Assembly: GCF_964204645.1 (NCBI RefSeq) | Contig: NC_134028.1 | Location: forward strand, 22,976,153 to 23,040,152 | Direction: 5' to 3' | Source: Tubulanus polymorphus | Lineage: Eukaryota > Nemertea > Palaeonemertea > Tubulaniformes > Tubulanidae | Length of the DNA: 64,000 nt | Shown: positions 63,605-64,000 of the stretch, one piece after another | Numbering within the stretch: the first letter of the stretch is position 1 | How the letters are laid out: each line of letters opens with the position of its first letter | Program-made: the position numbers and the translations under genes | The notes under the pieces: generated by a model | The model's input: the letters and a program-made list of their open reading frames with translations, nothing else | Told to the model about the DNA's origin: nothing | Databases searched by the model: none

Positions 63605-64000
63605 GTATTAAATCTTTCAATATTCCAGTAGAGCATCATTCTAGAAAAAATAAACTCCGTTTTATCTAGGAATGAAACAAGGATAGGGGGATCTGTATGA
63701 TGTGATTTTAACTAATTTTCAACCACAAGACAACCGTTCTCGCTACTAGAGATGAACTTGAAATGTATAAAACATGTTTTAATGGGTCAGTAGTAATAAT
63801 AGTAACTCACTTTTTATGTCAGTCAAAATCAATTGGGGGGAGAGTGCTAGACGTCAAGTCGTTAAACAACAGAATTTTTATATATTTATTTGTAACGTTT
63901 GTTTTCCATAACTTGCCTGTATGAAATTCGTTCATTTACAGTGAAAAATACTTCTCTAATATTATATCTCGATATCATAGCATCTTAATCCTATAGCGAA

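Overview
This is a window of animal (metazoan) nuclear DNA, most probably from an invertebrate bilaterian. A lophotrochozoan is my best guess, but nothing in the sequence fixes the phylum. The coding exons are short and split by GT-AG introns. The genes are a neuropeptide GPCR, a SoxE factor, a receptor guanylyl cyclase and an ADAMTS protease. The non-coding DNA is AT-rich and full of short non-autonomous transposons and tRNA-derived fragments. I saw no reverse transcriptase, transposase or viral gene.

Layout: (1) 1-6960, + strand: the 3' part of a tachykinin (neurokinin)-type GPCR, from the end of TM3 to the stop codon, in five exons; its start lies before the window. (2) About 7.0-35.2 kb: a gene-poor stretch with no exon I can assign, holding microsatellites, hAT-like elements, tRNA-Asp-like remnants, two hairpins and one weak orphan exon. 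(3) 35227-38844, - strand: a complete three-exon SoxE (Sox8/9/10) gene with a tRNA-Leu(TAG) gene inside intron 1. (4) 42336-52900, + strand: a natriuretic-peptide-type receptor guanylyl cyclase in 24 recognisable exons, covering the extracellular ligand-binding domain, one TM segment, kinase-homology domain, coiled coil and cyclase domain. Only the signal-peptide exon is missing. Two identical tRNA-Thr(TGT) genes, a decayed third and several MITEs sit in its introns. (5) 55876 to the right edge, + strand: the 5' part of an ADAMTS2/3/14-like (procollagen N-proteinase type) gene, from signal peptide through propeptide and furin site into the metalloprotease domain, with a tRNA-Ser(GCT) gene in intron 3.

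All reading frames below were joined by hand from splice sites, and intron phases agree across every junction. The only doubtful junction is receptor-cyclase exon 1 to exon 2. The four protein genes show no sign of forming a functional cluster. Their common features are structural: all four intact tRNA genes are in introns and antisense to the host gene, and mobile-element insertions often lie close to exons. Two of these touch splice donors of the cyclase gene: a 40-bp tandem duplication that doubles the exon 17 donor, and an insertion whose 13-bp target duplication begins at the exon 13 donor.
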